Positions 18,077 through 25,431 of a stretch of DNA of 32,212 bases are shown here, piece after piece (the stretch's first letter is position 1; each line of letters begins with the position of its first letter). A program made the translations under genes and the position numbers. Below the pieces are notes generated by a model. The model did no database searches. It was not told the origin of the DNA and worked only from the letters and a program-made list of their open reading frames with translations. This DNA comes from an uncultured Ruminococcus sp. (GTDB taxonomy: Bacteria > Bacillota > Clostridia > RUG12999), in the NCBI GenBank assembly GCA_902784805.1, contig CACZWD010000025.1, forward strand, positions 1-32,212. The letters run 5' to 3'.

Positions 18077-18251
18077 AAGGTGCGGAGATTTTCCGCACCT
18101 TCAGCTTAATGACAAAGTCATTAAGCTGAACAGAGACTGAGAAGCGAAGGTATATTTCGTCCTTTAAATCTCGCCTTAGTACAAAGGTACGGTAGAGGTT
18201 TAAAGGGCGAAAAGCAAGCAGTGGCGCGGTTTCATAGAAAACCGCGCCACT
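18077..18251 (+). other. Cluster of four consecutive stem-loops (possible structured RNA or palindromic element)
   Basis: Hairpin 1: AAGGTGCGGA (18077-18086) with TCCGCACCTT (18092-18101). Hairpin 2: CAGCTTAATGAC (18102-18113) with GTCATTAAGCTG (18117-18128), 12 perfect pairs and a 3-nt loop. Hairpin 3: a long stem, 18155-18172 with 18195-18212, containing CCTTTAAA/TTTAAAGG and TTTCG/CGAAA plus G-T pairs, with a small apical stem. Hairpin 4: AGTGGCGCGGTTT (18220-18232) with AAACCGCGCCACT (18239-18251), 13 perfect pairs. None has a clean T run, so ordinary termination does not explain all four. Strand of any transcript is uncertain. Confidence 0.75.
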
Positions 18252-18272
18252 AACATACAATTAAATAAAAAA

Positions 18273-18545
18273 TCAGAAAAAATGCATTTTCATTCTATAA
18301 TAATAAAATACCGCAAAAATAATTGCCGCTGCCGCAAAAATAAAAAGTACCGTGTAAAAAATCGCCGGCGCTCTGCTTTTCAGCCTGTGATTTTTCGCGT
18401 ATTCATCAATTATCTTTTTTGCTTCGTCAATAATAAAATCATCTTTTCCGGCTTTTTCGTTCAAAATAAATATTGCCTGTTCAATGCCGCATTTCCCGGG
18501 ATTTCTGACTATCAGAACACGCTTTCCCAAGGTATATTTTTCCAC
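18273..18545 (-). CDS. Small single-pass membrane protein downstream of spoIIE, unknown function
   Basis: 90 aa starting at GTG (18543-18545) behind GGGAGGGAA. The soluble N-terminal half (KRVLIVRNPGKCGIEQAIFI, then charged helical KAGKDDFIIDEAKKIIDEYA) is followed by one strong transmembrane helix near 60-83 (AIFYTVLFIFAAAAIIFAVF) and a short basic tail. I recognise no family. It lies 57 nt after spoIIE on the same strand with no promoter or terminator evident between them, so it is probably co-transcribed and may act at the septal membrane during sporulation; that is inference from position only. Confidence 0.75.
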   Translation of the reverse strand: MEKYTLGKRVLIVRNPGKCGIEQAIFILNEKAGKDDFIIDEAKKIIDEYAKNHRLKSRAPAIFYTVLFIFAAAAIIFAVFYYYRMKMHFF

Positions 18546-18602
18546 AATATTCCCTCCCGCGCATATTTTAAATATATTATACGTAAGACGAGCGGTTTTA
18601 AT

Positions 18603-20867
18603 TCATTCTTTCGAAATTTTCGCGACAATAATTGTCATATCGTCCTTCGGCGCGCCCATAGACATAGAGGCGAACATCAGGTATTCCGCAATTTCTCTCG
18701 GCTCCGATTCATCGCATTGCATAAGCGCGTGACAAAGCTTATGTTCGCCCTCCATACGGTCTCCCGACGTATCGGGTACTCCGTCGCTCATAAGAACAAT
18801 ATATCCGCCTCCCGAAACGCTTAAATTTTTTGTCTGCATTTCGCTGATTTCTAGTATGCCGAGAGGCAGTGACGACCAGCCTATTTTCTCAACGCCCTTT
18901 TCGGTTTTGACATAGCTTGACGCTGCCCCCGCTTTTGTAAACTCAATATTTCCGCTCCGAAGATTTATTTTCACAGCATCCGCAGAAATACACGACTCGT
19001 TTTCTTTGCCCGATATCATAACGTTATTTATCATTCTGAAAGCTTCCTCCGCCTCAAATCCCGCGCGGGTAAGCTTTTCAAAAAGCTTTGCCGTCCAGCC
19101 GCTTTCCTTTGCGGCAAGCGCGCCGCTTCCCATACCGTCACCCACAAGGCAAAAAAGATTTCCCTTTCCGTCGTCAAACCATACCGCCGTATCGCCTGTG
19201 CGGCGCTCCTTGCTGTCAAGGCTCATTACGGCGACTTCATATTTATAATGTTCCTTTTCTATCATTGTAAGTATTGTTCCCCCGTCATATTTTTCCTCAC
19301 TTACGGTATGCATATTCATTGATTCTATTCCGGCAATCACCTCAAAAAGCCCCGATTTATTTTTTGTAACGCATACACTGCCACACTGAACACCGTTGCG
19401 GGTAAGAGCTTCCGCAATTTCGGCGGATAAAAATTCATAGGTATCATATCCTTCGACTATGCGCTTTTTTTGCCTCTCTATAATATCCGCCATATCTTCA
19501 AGCCCTTTGGCAATAAATTTCCGGCATAAACCGTCCTTCACAGAAAGCAGATTTTTTTCTTTATAAAACGAAAAGCTGTCCTTTACTCTGTCAATAACTC
19601 TGTCGCCGTGAATACATTTCCATGCGGTAATCTTTGAAACGTTTTCCTCCGTGCAATCCCCGTCTCTTATTATAAGCTCCGTTATATATTTTATTGCCTG
19701 TTCGGTTTTTGCGCGGTTTTTCCCCGTACAATATTTTTCAAGTGTGCAGCCCTCGCAGACATTTTTTTTGACCGCCCGCATGATATCCGGGCAGCTGTCT
19801 TTTTGTTTTACGCTTTTTCCCATTTCCCCAATCACTCCGGCAACAGCGTCTATGGCCCCTTCAATTTCATTCATAGCGCCGCAAACAGCGTTTTTTTGTC
19901 CCTTTATCATACTTTTGCCGGGAGAGAGAGCCGCCTTTTTTGTTGTGTATCTTGTTATGTAATCCATAATATATTGCGGTGTAAAATAAAAAAGCGTGGT
20001 TGCGGCTGTAAGCTCAAGCGTAATTAAAGGTGAGGTTTGCTCGCCAAACGTACATGCGGTATAAACCGCGTTTGCGAGAGCCGCGCCCACAATAATTCCC
20101 CATCTGTTTAAATCAGCAAGCACAGAACAGCCTATCGCGGTAAATATATACATCGTGAGCTCTGCCGATATATCACCTCCGCTGACTGCCCCAAGCACGG
20201 CGGCAAGTGTTACGGAAACTCCAATACCGCATTTTTTAGCGGCAAAAATTATCATATAAAGGCTTAACACCGCTTCCGGTCTTACTCCCATAATATCTAT
20301 TCCGCCAAGTCCCGCCGCAGCACAGGCGGCAACCACAAACACGGATATTGCCTCGTCACTGTTTAAAATTGTTCCGCCCCTCGAAATTATTTTTACGGCA
20401 TTTTCAAACGCGGCGGCAGAGCCTATTATAAGCGCTCCTTCAATTATAAGCATTATATAGTCAAAACCGTAAGAGCCGTTTACGGCAAGAATTATCATTC
20501 CGCAGATAACATCTGTTCCCGCGCCTATAAAAGCGCAAAGAAGCGTATTGTTTTTAAAAATTTCCTCATCTGTTTTATGCAGGGCATATATAACGAGAAA
20601 TGTCATAAACGCGCGGAGCTTAAAAATATCAAGTCCCGATAAAATAAGACCTGCCGCTGTAAAAAACATTGCCGGCACAAGCTTTTTGCCGTGTCTGTTC
20701 GCTATAGTCCAGCCAATCCCCGTCGGCATAATCATTCCCCATACACTGACCCTGCCGGCAAGCAGACCTATAACCGCCATAATTACAGCGGCGGGAATAT
20801 TCTTTTTTTCCGCCTGCTTTGCCCTTTTATATGTAAGTATTTCATTTGGTTTAACTGCCGTTTTCAT
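18603..20867 (-). CDS. spoIIE: Stage II sporulation protein E (SpoIIE), PP2C-type phosphatase
   Basis: 754 aa from ATG 20867. The frame runs two codons further to a TTG, but GGCGG is 8 nt from the ATG and only 2 from the TTG. The N-terminal third contains about ten membrane helices (residues 25-300); the middle (about 310-540) is a regulatory region with several Cys (for example CEGCTLEKYC); the C-terminus (about 555-750) is the PP2C domain with the metal-binding motif GDGMGSG and LMSDGVPD. SpoIIE sits at the polar septum, dephosphorylates SpoIIAA and thereby frees sigma-F in the forespore. B. subtilis SpoIIE has 827 aa. A Spo0A-like box lies at -35 of the putative promoter. Confidence 0.96.
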   Translation of the reverse strand: MKTAVKPNEILTYKRAKQAEKKNIPAAVIMAVIGLLAGRVSVWGMIMPTGIGWTIANRHGKKLVPAMFFTAAGLILSGLDIFKLRAFMTFLVIYALHKTDEEIFKNNTLLCAFIGAGTDVICGMIILAVNGSYGFDYIMLIIEGALIIGSAAAFENAVKIISRGGTILNSDEAISVFVVAACAAAGLGGIDIMGVRPEAVLSLYMIIFAAKKCGIGVSVTLAAVLGAVSGGDISAELTMYIFTAIGCSVLADLNRWGIIVGAALANAVYTACTFGEQTSPLITLELTAATTLFYFTPQYIMDYITRYTTKKAALSPGKSMIKGQKNAVCGAMNEIEGAIDAVAGVIGEMGKSVKQKDSCPDIMRAVKKNVCEGCTLEKYCTGKNRAKTEQAIKYITELIIRDGDCTEENVSKITAWKCIHGDRVIDRVKDSFSFYKEKNLLSVKDGLCRKFIAKGLEDMADIIERQKKRIVEGYDTYEFLSAEIAEALTRNGVQCGSVCVTKNKSGLFEVIAGIESMNMHTVSEEKYDGGTILTMIEKEHYKYEVAVMSLDSKERRTGDTAVWFDDGKGNLFCLVGDGMGSGALAAKESGWTAKLFEKLTRAGFEAEEAFRMINNVMISGKENESCISADAVKINLRSGNIEFTKAGAASSYVKTEKGVEKIGWSSLPLGILEISEMQTKNLSVSGGGYIVLMSDGVPDTSGDRMEGEHKLCHALMQCDESEPREIAEYLMFASMSMGAPKDDMTIIVAKISKE

Positions 20868-20915
20868 TTGCAAATCCGCCTTTCACTTTTCCGTTTCCAT
20901 TTTTTACCATTTTTA

Positions 20916-20950
20916 ATTATACCATTATTCCCTTGTAAAAAAATGTCGTA
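20916..20950 (-). promoter_or_regulatory. Putative Spo0A-activated promoter of spoIIE
   Basis: Minus strand TATAAT (20916-20921) with TG one base upstream and no -35 hexamer at the normal distance. Instead, plus-strand TGTCGTA (20944-20950), one mismatch from the Spo0A box TGTCGAA, occupies about -35 to -41. That is where Spo0A boxes replace the -35 in B. subtilis spoII promoters. Confidence 0.45.
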
Positions 20951-21011
20951 ATAAATATATTAAAGCAAATAACTTGTCCAAAAATTTCTACATTATTTTC
21001 CTTTTTTATTG

Positions 21012-21040
21012 TTGACTAATTTTAAAAAATAGTATAAAAT
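21012..21040 (+). promoter_or_regulatory. sigma-A promoter of trmB
   Basis: TTGACT (21012-21017), a 17-nt spacer, TAAAAT (21035-21040). The start is expected near 21047, about 26 nt before the ATG. Confidence 0.7.
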
Positions 21041-21072
21041 AATATTAAAGGCTAAAACCGGAGGGAAAATTT

Positions 21073-21708
21073 ATGAGAATGAGAAAAAAAGCAAACCGTG
21101 AAGCACGGCTTGAAAAATGCGCTTCACTTCTTATAGATGAGCCGACGCGAAATAAAGGAAAATGGAAAAGCGTTTTTAAAAATGATAACCCCATACATCT
21201 TGAAATCGGCTGCGGAAAAGGCGGCTTTATTTCACAGCTTGCGGCGAGAAATCCCGACATAAACTATATAGCTGTTGAAAAATGCGTTGACGTAATAATA
21301 ATGGCAATGGAAAAAATTATGAACTTCGGAATTAAAAACGTGTTTTTTATAAGCGGTGACGCCGGACTTTTGACGGAAATATTTGAAAAAGGTGAAATTT
21401 CGAGAATATATATAAATTTCTGCGACCCGTGGCCCAAATCACATCATAAAAAAAGACGGCTTACACACCGCAGCTTCCTTGATATATATAAAAATATTCT
21501 GCCCTGCGGCGGCGAGGTTCATTTTAAAACCGATAACCGTAAGCTTTTTGAGTTTTCACTCAATGAGTTCGCGGATTGCGGCATAAAAATGCGAAATATA
21601 AGCCTTGACCTTCACGCGGGTAATTTTGAGGATAATATAATAACGGAGTACGAAAAAACCTTCTCGGAAAAAGGCTTTCCCATATTCCGTGCGGAGCTTA
21701 TTTTTTAG
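21073..21708 (+). CDS. trmB: tRNA (guanine-N7-)-methyltransferase, m7G46
   Basis: 211 aa, usual length for Gram-positive TrmB. The SAM-binding motif I is HLEIGCGKGGF (42-52), followed by the acidic end of strand 2 (IAVEK). The catalytic/tRNA-contacting motif INFCDPWPKSHHKKRR (about 116-131) is diagnostic. The enzyme methylates N7 of G46 in the variable loop of tRNAs with S-adenosylmethionine, in the cytoplasm. CGGAGGG precedes the ATG. The gene is transcribed alone and is followed by a 28-bp perfect palindrome. Confidence 0.97.
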   Translation: MRMRKKANREARLEKCASLLIDEPTRNKGKWKSVFKNDNPIHLEIGCGKGGFISQLAARNPDINYIAVEKCVDVIIMAMEKIMNFGIKNVFFISGDAGLLTEIFEKGEISRIYINFCDPWPKSHHKKRRLTHRSFLDIYKNILPCGGEVHFKTDNRKLFEFSLNEFADCGIKMRNISLDLHAGNFEDNIITEYEKTFSEKGFPIFRAELIF

Positions 21709-21716
21709 CGGTAGGC

Positions 21717-21744
21717 TGTAACATCTGAAGCTTCAGATGTTACA
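21717..21744. repeat. 28-bp perfect palindrome after trmB
   Basis: TGTAACATCTGAAG followed directly by its exact complement CTTCAGATGTTACA. It lies between convergent genes (trmB ends 21708; the HMA protein gene ends 21784). It could act as a bidirectional terminator stem, but no T run follows within 8 nt on either strand. Confidence 0.8.
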
Positions 21745-21783
21745 CCCGGTATAGCTTTTCTTTTAAGGAGAAGGTTTTTCTAT

Positions 21784-22032
21784 TTAAAAAATCCCAAAAA
21801 TTTTTTTCTTACAAGGCTCTGTACTTACCGACACAAGCGTATATCCCGTTTCGTCAATTACGCTTTTAAGCTCTGTCATACCAAGAGCTTTTTCCGAAAC
21901 AATTTCGGTTTTGCCTTCGGAATGTGACGATGACACTTTTTTAATGTTAAATTTTTTTCTTACAGCGTCATTTATATGCGCTTCGCACATTCCGCACATC
22001 ATTCCGTCAATCTTCAAAACTGTTTTTACCAT
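21784..22032 (-). CDS. Heavy-metal-associated (HMA/CopZ-like) domain protein
   Basis: 82 aa. Residues 1-68 form one HMA domain: VLKIDGMMCGMCEAHI with the metal-binding pair Cys13/Cys16, and the family ending ELKSVIDETGYTLVSV. Such small proteins bind Cu(I) or other soft metals and pass them to transporters. A basic tail, PCKKKIFGIF, follows and contains a third cysteine. The gene lies 13 nt downstream of the ABC permease gene and is likely the last gene of that operon; ABC exporters of this type do not normally carry such a partner. No copper ATPase or CsoR is present in the window, so the metal is unknown. Confidence 0.88.
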   Translation of the reverse strand: MVKTVLKIDGMMCGMCEAHINDAVRKKFNIKKVSSSHSEGKTEIVSEKALGMTELKSVIDETGYTLVSVSTEPCKKKIFGIF

Positions 22033-22045
22033 ATAAAAATCACTC

Positions 22046-24586
22046 CTATTCTCTGTTTTTTAATATTTCGGTCAGTTTTATTTTTCTTAAATATCTTGTC
22101 AGGCAAAAATATGTCAGGATATATGAAACAACAACGGTCAGAATAACCACAGCGTAATGAGCCGCGTTCATATCGCACATTATGGCGCCGTTTACATTTG
22201 ACACACAATACGGGTATATAAAATCAACAATGAGCTTACATAAAGGCATACCGAAAATCAGCGCGAAAATAACCATATAAAGCGAATTTGAAAGATAAAG
22301 CGAATTTACCGTTCTCTCATCAAATCCGAGCGCCTTCATAAGTGACACCGAAAAGGCGCTTCTGTCAATTTCAAGCTTCATAAGAAGATACATTACTGCA
22401 ACGAAAATAACAACGGATATAACTATCATCATAACAATCATACCCCACATAAGCGTCATAAATTTTTCCGCTCCCGAAACAAGGCTTTCACGCTTTATTT
22501 CCGTCAGCACCATATTATGTCTGAAATTAACCGGCGTATCCGAAAAAACCGTATTGTAGTAATAGTTTTCGCTTTTCGGCACCCTTTCGCCCTTTTTTAA
22601 ATCATTTATATTAATATACGGCTGCCCGAAGGCTTTTCGCATAGCGTCAATATTCATAAAGAAATACAAACCGTTCCCGTATTTCACCTCGTCCTCAATT
22701 TCAAAAGCGTACAGCGTATCTCCCGCCATATCCTTAAACACGACCTTATCGCCCTTTTTACAGCCGAATTTTATTCTTGCCGAATCCGACATATAAACCT
22801 TGTCCGCCTCATCCGATAAATACGGCGCGAAATCAAAATAGGGATTGTCACGGTCAATGCCGAGCAGATTTACCGACATCTCGCCGCCCGTAATTTTAAA
22901 ATCCATCTGAAAGCTCCGCATATAGCCTATAACCGGATTTTTGGGTAAATCGCTTACTGGATTTCGCAGTATATAGGTGTACTCCGCTTTAACATCATCG
23001 GCAACACTTTTTATATAGCCGTCAATACTGCTGTAACAGGCAACGGAAAACACCATCAGCAGTATTGACATTACTATACCGCAGAACAAAGTAATATTCC
23101 CCCGCAGCTCTCTTATAAATTGTCTGATTTTAAATTTTGCGGCAAAGCTTAGCCTGTCATCTTTTATGCTGAACCGTTTAATATTTGCCTTTTTACTGCC
23201 TCTCATCATTTCAAGCGGCATAAGATTCAGACGTTTATACAATACAAAACCGTTTATGAGTACGGTAAGCATTACGGGCATAATTATAAGATACAAAATG
23301 AGGTAAAGCGGATATATATGCTCAAGCTCCGCGAAGCTGTACATTGCCGAATATGTTTCGACCAGCATATCACTCAGAAAAAATCCGCAAACCGCCCCGA
23401 AAATCACAGCGCTTGCGGTAATCAACGCCGGTATTGTCATATAATGCAGGCATATTTCACGCTTGCCGCAGCCGAGAGAATATAATGTTCCTATTACCGT
23501 ATGCTCCCTGTCTATGCTTTCGGAAGCAAAAATCGCAAGCATATATATAAGCAGAGCAAACATTATTACGCCTATTACAAGCGCCGATTGTTTACTGATT
23601 TTTGAATCGTCAAGAGCGTCGTTTATACGGGTGCTGTCTTTTGCTTCACTGAATGATGATATGTTTTGGATCTTACCGCTGCCGGGCAAATAATCCGCGA
23701 AGCTTTTGTAAAGCGTATCAAGTCCCGATGATATTGCGAGCGCTCCGTCGTAAAAAGGCGCCGTATCCGTCTCAACACCATTTTGTTTAAGCGCCTTCCC
23801 GAAATTTTCAACTTCAAAGGCAAGCATATTGCTGCCCCTTTTAAGCGCCCCTATATTTTCCGCAAAGCTTCCCTTTAAATCCTTTTGCGTTCCGGCTTTT
23901 ATGTATGTGTCTTTTACGGCGTTATAATCAAAATCAAGCTCCGCCAGCTTATCTTTAAGCTCTCTGTGCGTACAGTCGCCCAAAATATACGCATAGTGAT
24001 AAACTGTTTTTACCCCTTCCGTCATTCTTGTAAAATCGGAATAGGTAACGGCGGCAATACCAAAGTCATCATTTGCCGACACATCGCCGTCATTTTGCAG
24101 AATATAGCTGTAATCGGGCAAGGTTCCGATTGCCGTTATATAAAACGGCGTACCGTTTAAAACAATTTCATCGCCAAGCTTTAAGCCCTGATTTTTCGCG
24201 AATATTTTATCTATAAAAATTTCATTGGCTTTTTCCGGCAAAAAGCCTTCATCAACATTCGGAAGGTTTATTCTGCCGCGAAGCGCGAAAATCCGAAGAA
24301 CCCTCTGCCCTTCCGCCGGCACGTCCGAATAAAACATTCTTTCAATCATTACGTCAAGCTTTTCAAGCTCTCTAAAATTTCTTGCCGAAAGCGGAGTATA
24401 TGTTTCAAAGCTTCCGTCCTCCAAATTACACCTTGCCCATTCTTTATGAATTGTATATTCAATATCGTCCGCCGAAAGACACATTGCGGTTATAAGCGCC
24501 GTGACCATTGCGATAATAACAAACATCGCAAAGTTTCTGAAAAAATTTTGCTTTAAATCTCTCGGTATTCTTTTGCTCAAAATCAT
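22046..24586 (-). CDS. ABC transporter permease, FtsX/MacB superfamily
   Basis: 846 aa from ATG 24586, 16 nt after the ATPase gene's stop. The frame is open to a TTG at 24631 inside the ATPase gene, which has no ribosome site. Topology: one N-terminal helix (FAMFVIIAMVTALITAMCL), a large extracellular domain (about 45-330), three helices forming the first FtsX domain (about 335-460), a fourth helix pair with a second extracellular domain (about 500-700), then a three-helix FtsX domain near the C-terminus. Such two-FtsX permeases pair with a LolD/MacB-type ATPase and usually work as mechanotransmission exporters of peptides or lipophilic compounds, not as importers. The substrate is unknown. 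Confidence 0.92.
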   Translation of the reverse strand: MILSKRIPRDLKQNFFRNFAMFVIIAMVTALITAMCLSADDIEYTIHKEWARCNLEDGSFETYTPLSARNFRELEKLDVMIERMFYSDVPAEGQRVLRIFALRGRINLPNVDEGFLPEKANEIFIDKIFAKNQGLKLGDEIVLNGTPFYITAIGTLPDYSYILQNDGDVSANDDFGIAAVTYSDFTRMTEGVKTVYHYAYILGDCTHRELKDKLAELDFDYNAVKDTYIKAGTQKDLKGSFAENIGALKRGSNMLAFEVENFGKALKQNGVETDTAPFYDGALAISSGLDTLYKSFADYLPGSGKIQNISSFSEAKDSTRINDALDDSKISKQSALVIGVIMFALLIYMLAIFASESIDREHTVIGTLYSLGCGKREICLHYMTIPALITASAVIFGAVCGFFLSDMLVETYSAMYSFAELEHIYPLYLILYLIIMPVMLTVLINGFVLYKRLNLMPLEMMRGSKKANIKRFSIKDDRLSFAAKFKIRQFIRELRGNITLFCGIVMSILLMVFSVACYSSIDGYIKSVADDVKAEYTYILRNPVSDLPKNPVIGYMRSFQMDFKITGGEMSVNLLGIDRDNPYFDFAPYLSDEADKVYMSDSARIKFGCKKGDKVVFKDMAGDTLYAFEIEDEVKYGNGLYFFMNIDAMRKAFGQPYININDLKKGERVPKSENYYYNTVFSDTPVNFRHNMVLTEIKRESLVSGAEKFMTLMWGMIVMMIVISVVIFVAVMYLLMKLEIDRSAFSVSLMKALGFDERTVNSLYLSNSLYMVIFALIFGMPLCKLIVDFIYPYCVSNVNGAIMCDMNAAHYAVVILTVVVSYILTYFCLTRYLRKIKLTEILKNRE

Positions 24587-24602
24587 ATAATTCACATCTT
24601 CT

Positions 24603-25304
24603 TTACCATTCGAGTTTTTCCGCGTGAACAATATCGGTATTTATTTCGGTTTTATAAACAATTCCGTCTTTTATATTTACGGTTTTTCCGCACATACGGC
24701 TTATTTCACGGTTATGCGTAACAATGATAACGGTTGTTTTATAATTACGATTTATTTTTTCGGTAAGCGCAAGTATATCCTTTGAAGTTTTGTAGTCAAG
24801 CGCTCCCGTCGGCTCATCACATAAAAGAAGCTTTGGATTTTTTATAAGCGCCCTGCCTATTGAACATCGCTGCTGCTGTCCTCCGGAAAGCTCATTCGGA
24901 AACCTGTTCTGTACTTCCTCAAGACCGAGTACCGCTAATATTTCGTCCATGTCAAGCGGGTTTTTTGAAAGATATTCACCAAGCTGTATATTTTCTTTCA
25001 CCGTAAGGTTTGGCACAAGATTATAAAACTGAAAAACAAAGCCCAGAAAATCCCTTCTGAAATCCGAAAGCTTTTTTTCATTAAGCACGGCAATGTTCGT
25101 TCCGTCAATAACAATTTTTCCGCTGTCGGCTCTGTCAAGCCCTCCAATCAGGTTGAGAAGCGTTGATTTGCCGCTTCCCGACGGTCCTAAAACCGCGCAT
25201 ATTTCGCCTTTTTCAACCGACATATCTACACCGTTTAAAACGTTTACTCCCGCGCTTCCTTCACCAAAACGCTTTTTTAAATTTATAATTTGCAGAAATG
25301 GCAT
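24603..25304 (-). CDS. ABC transporter ATP-binding protein (MacB/LolD type)
   Basis: 233 aa. Walker A GPSGSGKST (near 39-47), Q-loop VFQFYNLVPNL, signature LSGGQQQRCSIGRAL, Walker B LLLCDEPTGALD and switch His in VTHNREI are all intact; the FYNLVPxL after the Q-loop and DEPTGALD mark the MacB/LolD/FtsE group. It energises the FtsX-type permease encoded next. ATG at 25304 with GGGGGAG upstream. The promoter at 25403-25431 and an operator-like palindrome at its start site indicate separate, probably repressed and inducible, expression from the upstream operon. Confidence 0.96.
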   Translation of the reverse strand: MPFLQIINLKKRFGEGSAGVNVLNGVDMSVEKGEICAVLGPSGSGKSTLLNLIGGLDRADSGKIVIDGTNIAVLNEKKLSDFRRDFLGFVFQFYNLVPNLTVKENIQLGEYLSKNPLDMDEILAVLGLEEVQNRFPNELSGGQQQRCSIGRALIKNPKLLLCDEPTGALDYKTSKDILALTEKINRNYKTTVIIVTHNREISRMCGKTVNIKDGIVYKTEINTDIVHAEKLEW

Positions 25305-25371
25305 ATCAAAACTCCCCCTTTTCGGTAAACTTTGACTAATAAGATTAGAAGTAGCTAACTCGTCGCCCGAA

Positions 25372-25401
25372 TATATGGGTTAGCTTTTTCTAACCCATAT
25401 A
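25372..25401 (-). promoter_or_regulatory. Operator-like palindrome at the start of the ABC/HMA transcript
   Basis: On the minus strand TATATGGGTTAG and CTAACCCATATA form 12 perfect pairs around a 6-nt A-rich centre. It starts two bases after the -10 box and covers the expected +1. It could be a repressor operator or a 5' mRNA hairpin. A second GTTAGC lies about 20 nt further into the leader and could pair with the hairpin's 3' arm. Confidence 0.72.
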
Positions 25402-25402
25402 A

Positions 25403-25431
25403 ATTATACTACAATTTTATTAAAAAGTCAA
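25403..25431 (-). promoter_or_regulatory. sigma-A promoter of the ABC transporter-HMA operon
   Basis: Minus strand TTGACT (25426-25431), a 17-nt spacer, TATAAT (25403-25408). The -35 hexamer includes the TGA stop codon of the upstream Cof-type HAD gene, so the two units are packed end to end. Confidence 0.87.

Noticed and set aside
18077..18251. Hairpin cluster read as a retron or CRISPR-like array
   Set aside because: No reverse transcriptase lies nearby, the stems differ from one another, and there are no regularly spaced repeats with spacers.
18282..18824. Plus-strand ORF of 180 codons across the small membrane protein and spoIIE 3' end
   Set aside because: It is antisense to two supported genes and has a composition typical of antisense frames (many Arg/Phe/Ser), with no start signal.
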